DNA of 8,508 bases, taken from assembly GCA_946482585.1 (NCBI GenBank), contig CAMLSI010000220.1:1-8508 (forward strand). The letters run 5' to 3'. The DNA is from an uncultured Lysobacteraceae bacterium. GTDB taxonomy: Bacteria > Pseudomonadota > Gammaproteobacteria > Xanthomonadales > Rhodanobacteraceae. The notes beneath the pieces are model-generated. The model made no database searches and had not been told where the DNA came from. It saw nothing but the letters and a program-made list of their open reading frames with translations. Below are positions 6,664 through 8,508 of the stretch, piece after piece. The position numbers and the translations under genes are program-made. The number at the start of each line of letters is the position of its first letter. Position 1 is the stretch's first letter.

Positions 6664-6669
6664 AGGGGG
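6664..6669 (+). promoter_or_regulatory. fimV: Shine-Dalgarno of fimV
   Basis: AGGGGG is placed eight bases before the ATG at 6678 and fixes the start that yields a full signal peptide. A GGTGG at 6607-6611 could pair with CCACC just upstream of it (6658-6662), so access may be modulated. Confidence 0.75.
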
Positions 6670-6677
6670 CTGACCTC

Positions 6678-8508
6678 ATGAATGGATCGCTGAAACTTAC
6701 GTTGGCCGTTGCGCTCGCGCTTGGCAGTACCAACGCGCTGGCGCTGGGCCTGGGAATGATCCAGGTCAAGTCGGGCTTGAACGAACCCCTGGTTGCCGAG
6801 ATCCCGGTGACGGGAGGACCTGACGAGACGGCCAGTGTCAGTGTGGCGCTCGCCGCAGCGGCCGACTTCGAACGCGTCGGGCTGTCCCGCTCGCGCATTC
6901 TCGTGCCACTGGAGTTCGCAGTGGCCACGGGCGCGAAGGGCAACGCGGTCATCAAGGTCACGACCAAGGAGCCCGTGCGCGACCCCTTCCTCGATTTCCT
7001 GATCGAGGTGAACTGGGCCAAGGGCAAGCTGCTGCGCGAATACACCGTGTTGCTCGACCCGCCGACGATGGCGCCCGCGATCAAGGGATCGCGGGCGAGC
7101 ACCGCGCCGGTGCGCGACGGCGCGACGCCGGCGGCGTCGGCACAGCTTCCGTCGGCGAAACCGTCCAAGCCCAGCGGAAAACCCGCACGCACGACCGACA
7201 CCGCAGTCGCTCCGGCAGCGACGCCGGAGCCGTCCGCGCCGCGCAGCGCCGCCGCCGGCGAATACGGTCCGGTCGCTTCCGGCGAAACGCTCTGGGAAGT
7301 CGCCGCCGCGACGCGTCCGGACGAAGGCGTTTCGCTGAACCAGGTCATGGTCGCGCTGCTGCGCGCCAATCCGAACGCGTTCTATCGCGACAACATCAAT
7401 TCGCTCAAGCGCGGCGCGATCCTGCGCGTACCGAGCGCGGACGAGATTCGCGCCGCAGGCTCGGCCGCTGCCGCTGCCGCGGAAGTGCGCAGCCAGAATG
7501 ACGCCGCCCGCGGCGGCGGCGCCGCGCCGACGCTGGTCGCCGACAGCGGTACGACGCCGTCCAAGCCGTCGTCTGGGGCTTCTGCCGGTACCTCGACGAC
7601 CAAGCCGAGCGATCGACTCGAACTCGTTCCGCCGAAGACCGGTAAGGATGCGTCGGCCAGCGCCGAACGTCCCGGCGCCGGCGGCACGGGCGATTCGACG
7701 GTGCGCGCCGAACTCGCCCGCACCAAGGAAGCCCTGGCGAGCAGCAATCAGGAAGCGAGCGAGCTCAAGTCGCGCGTGCGCGAACTCGAAGAGCTCAAGA
7801 CCAAGAACGACAAGCTCCTCTCATTGAAGGATTCGGAGCTCGCGGCGCTGCAGCAGAAGCTCAAGGAATTGCAGGACAAGGCTGCGGCGAAACCGGTGGC
7901 CACGACCGCGACGCCTCCGGCAGCGACGCCCTCGACGCCCCCGGCCGCTTCGACGACCGTGACGGCGAAGCCGGGCGACAAGGGCGGCGCGATCACGAAG
8001 GAAGAAATCTGGGGCGCCACGACGCCGCCGTCGGGCACGACCTCGACGACCGCTCCGTCGGCCACGCCGTCGGCCACCGCCACCCCGCCGGCTTCGACCG
8101 CGACGACCCCGCCGGCCGCAACGACGGCGACGCCATCGACGACGACCTCGGCCACGCCGGGTGCGACCACGCCCTCGACCTCGCCGCCGCCGCCGACTAC
8201 CACGACGACCACTGCGCCGGCAGCGACACCGTCGACGACCCCGGGGGCGACGACCGAAACGGCGCCTTCCACGACATCGACCACGCCGCCGGCGACTACA
8301 CCGACGACGACCACCGCTCCGGCCACGGCGCCGACGACGACTCCGCCGGCCACGACCACGCCGGCCAAGCCCGCGACGAGCACGACCGCGCCGGCCAAGC
8401 CGTCGACGCCGGGCAAGGTGCAGCCGCTGCCGGCGGCAAAGCCGTGGTACGCCCAGCCGACGACCTGGATGTACGGTCTGGGCGGACTTGCTGTGCTCGG
8501 TGCTCTCG
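6678..8508 (+). CDS. fimV: FimV-family polar peptidoglycan-binding protein, 5' part (3' end outside window)
   Basis: FimV-type proteins are inner-membrane proteins with a large periplasmic part that binds peptidoglycan. In Pseudomonas they aid type IV pilus secretin assembly, polar localisation and cAMP-linked twitching. The frame is open from the ATG at 6678 to the window end (610 codons seen). Order of parts: signal peptide MNGSLKLTLAVALALGSTNA (about 1-22); the FimV N-terminal domain starting LGLGMIQVKSGLNEPLVAEI, with FLDFLIEVNWAKGKLLREYT near residues 112-131; a Pro/Ala/Ser linker; a LysM-like domain at about 196-252 (YGPVASGETLWEVA, LLRANPNAF, LKRGAILRVPS); a coiled coil at about 342-401; a Thr/Pro/Ala-rich linker at about 447-580; and the start of a membrane segment from W597 (WMYGLGGLAVLGAL). 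The cytoplasmic TPR-containing part expected in the family lies beyond the window. The gene is preceded by a long structured leader and a good ribosome site. Confidence 0.93.
   Translation, partial: MNGSLKLTLAVALALGSTNALALGLGMIQVKSGLNEPLVAEIPVTGGPDETASVSVALAAAADFERVGLSRSRILVPLEFAVATGAKGNAVIKVTTKEPVRDPFLDFLIEVNWAKGKLLREYTVLLDPPTMAPAIKGSRASTAPVRDGATPAASAQLPSAKPSKPSGKPARTTDTAVAPAATPEPSAPRSAAAGEYGPVASGETLWEVAAATRPDEGVSLNQVMVALLRANPNAFYRDNINSLKRGAILRVPSADEIRAAGSAAAAAAEVRSQNDAARGGGAAPTLVADSGTTPSKPSSGASAGTSTTKPSDRLELVPPKTGKDASASAERPGAGGTGDSTVRAELARTKEALASSNQEASELKSRVRELEELKTKNDKLLSLKDSELAALQQKLKELQDKAAAKPVATTATPPAATPSTPPAASTTVTAKPGDKGGAITKEEIWGATTPPSGTTSTTAPSATPSATATPPASTATTPPAATTATPSTTTSATPGATTPSTSPPPPTTTTTTAPAATPSTTPGATTETAPSTTSTTPPATTPTTTTAPATAPTTTPPATTTPAKPATSTTAPAKPSTPGKVQPLPAAKPWYAQPTTWMYGLGGLAVLGAL
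8016..8417 (+). repeat. Low-complexity Thr/Pro/Ala-coding tract within fimV
   Basis: Codons 447-580 use almost only Thr, Pro, Ala and Ser; by hand count about 55 of some 134 residues are Thr, with one Glu and a few Lys near the end. The DNA is a run of ACG/ACC, CCG and GCG/GCC codons. It contains an imperfect 30-base-period direct repeat: 8351-8371 and 8381-8401 match at 20 of 21 bases. This suggests expansion by slippage or unequal recombination. Confidence 0.75.

Noticed and set aside
6439..6681. Possible 80-residue gene between asd and fimV
   Set aside because: No Shine-Dalgarno before its start, it runs across two hairpins, its product has no coherent pattern, and it ends inside the fimV start. 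The region is better read as a leader.
7748..8416. Minus-strand Val/Gly/Ala-rich frame of 222 residues
   Set aside because: It is the reverse complement of the Thr/Pro/Ala codons of the FimV linker, which produces Val/Gly repeats; it resembles a PE-PGRS or silk-like protein only by composition.

Overview
The window looks like chromosomal core DNA from a GC-rich gammaproteobacterium, most likely in or near the Xanthomonadales (Lysobacterales). This rests on three things: strong GC codon bias throughout, a chorismate synthase whose N-terminal and C-terminal stretches resemble the Xanthomonas type more than the E. coli type, and the gene order prmB-aroC-asd-fimV. The taxonomic placement is inference from remembered family features; no search was run.

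Layout. Positions 2-793 (+) hold the 3' part of a MltD-like lytic transglycosylase with a C-terminal LysM domain. It converges on an unrecognised 145-residue protein (941-1378, -), with a canonical rho-independent terminator for the minus-strand gene between them. Next on the minus strand are psd (1539-2390) and, upstream of it, a SCO1/SenC copper-chaperone gene (2387-3028). Those two overlap by four bases and look translationally coupled. A 224-bp divergent region (3029-3252) carries a long nested inverted repeat. From there the plus strand runs prmB (3253-4173), aroC (4228-5325), asd (5388-6425) and the 5' part of fimV (6678 to the window end, open).

Functionally, the plus-strand block combines release-factor-independent translation support (PrmB methylates a ribosomal protein), the last step to chorismate (AroC), and the branch point to lysine/diaminopimelate, threonine and methionine (Asd). 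It ends with a polar peptidoglycan-binding membrane protein linked to type IV pili (FimV). MltD, Psd and FimV all belong to the cell envelope, but their proximity is probably ordinary core synteny.

No undescribed multigene system, mobile element, CRISPR array or tRNA/rRNA was found. The parts that merit a second look are non-coding or low-complexity: the structured asd-fimV intergenic leader, the long hairpin between SCO1 and prmB, the Thr/Pro-rich linker of FimV, and the small protein of unknown function. No gene-free stretch exceeds 300 bases.
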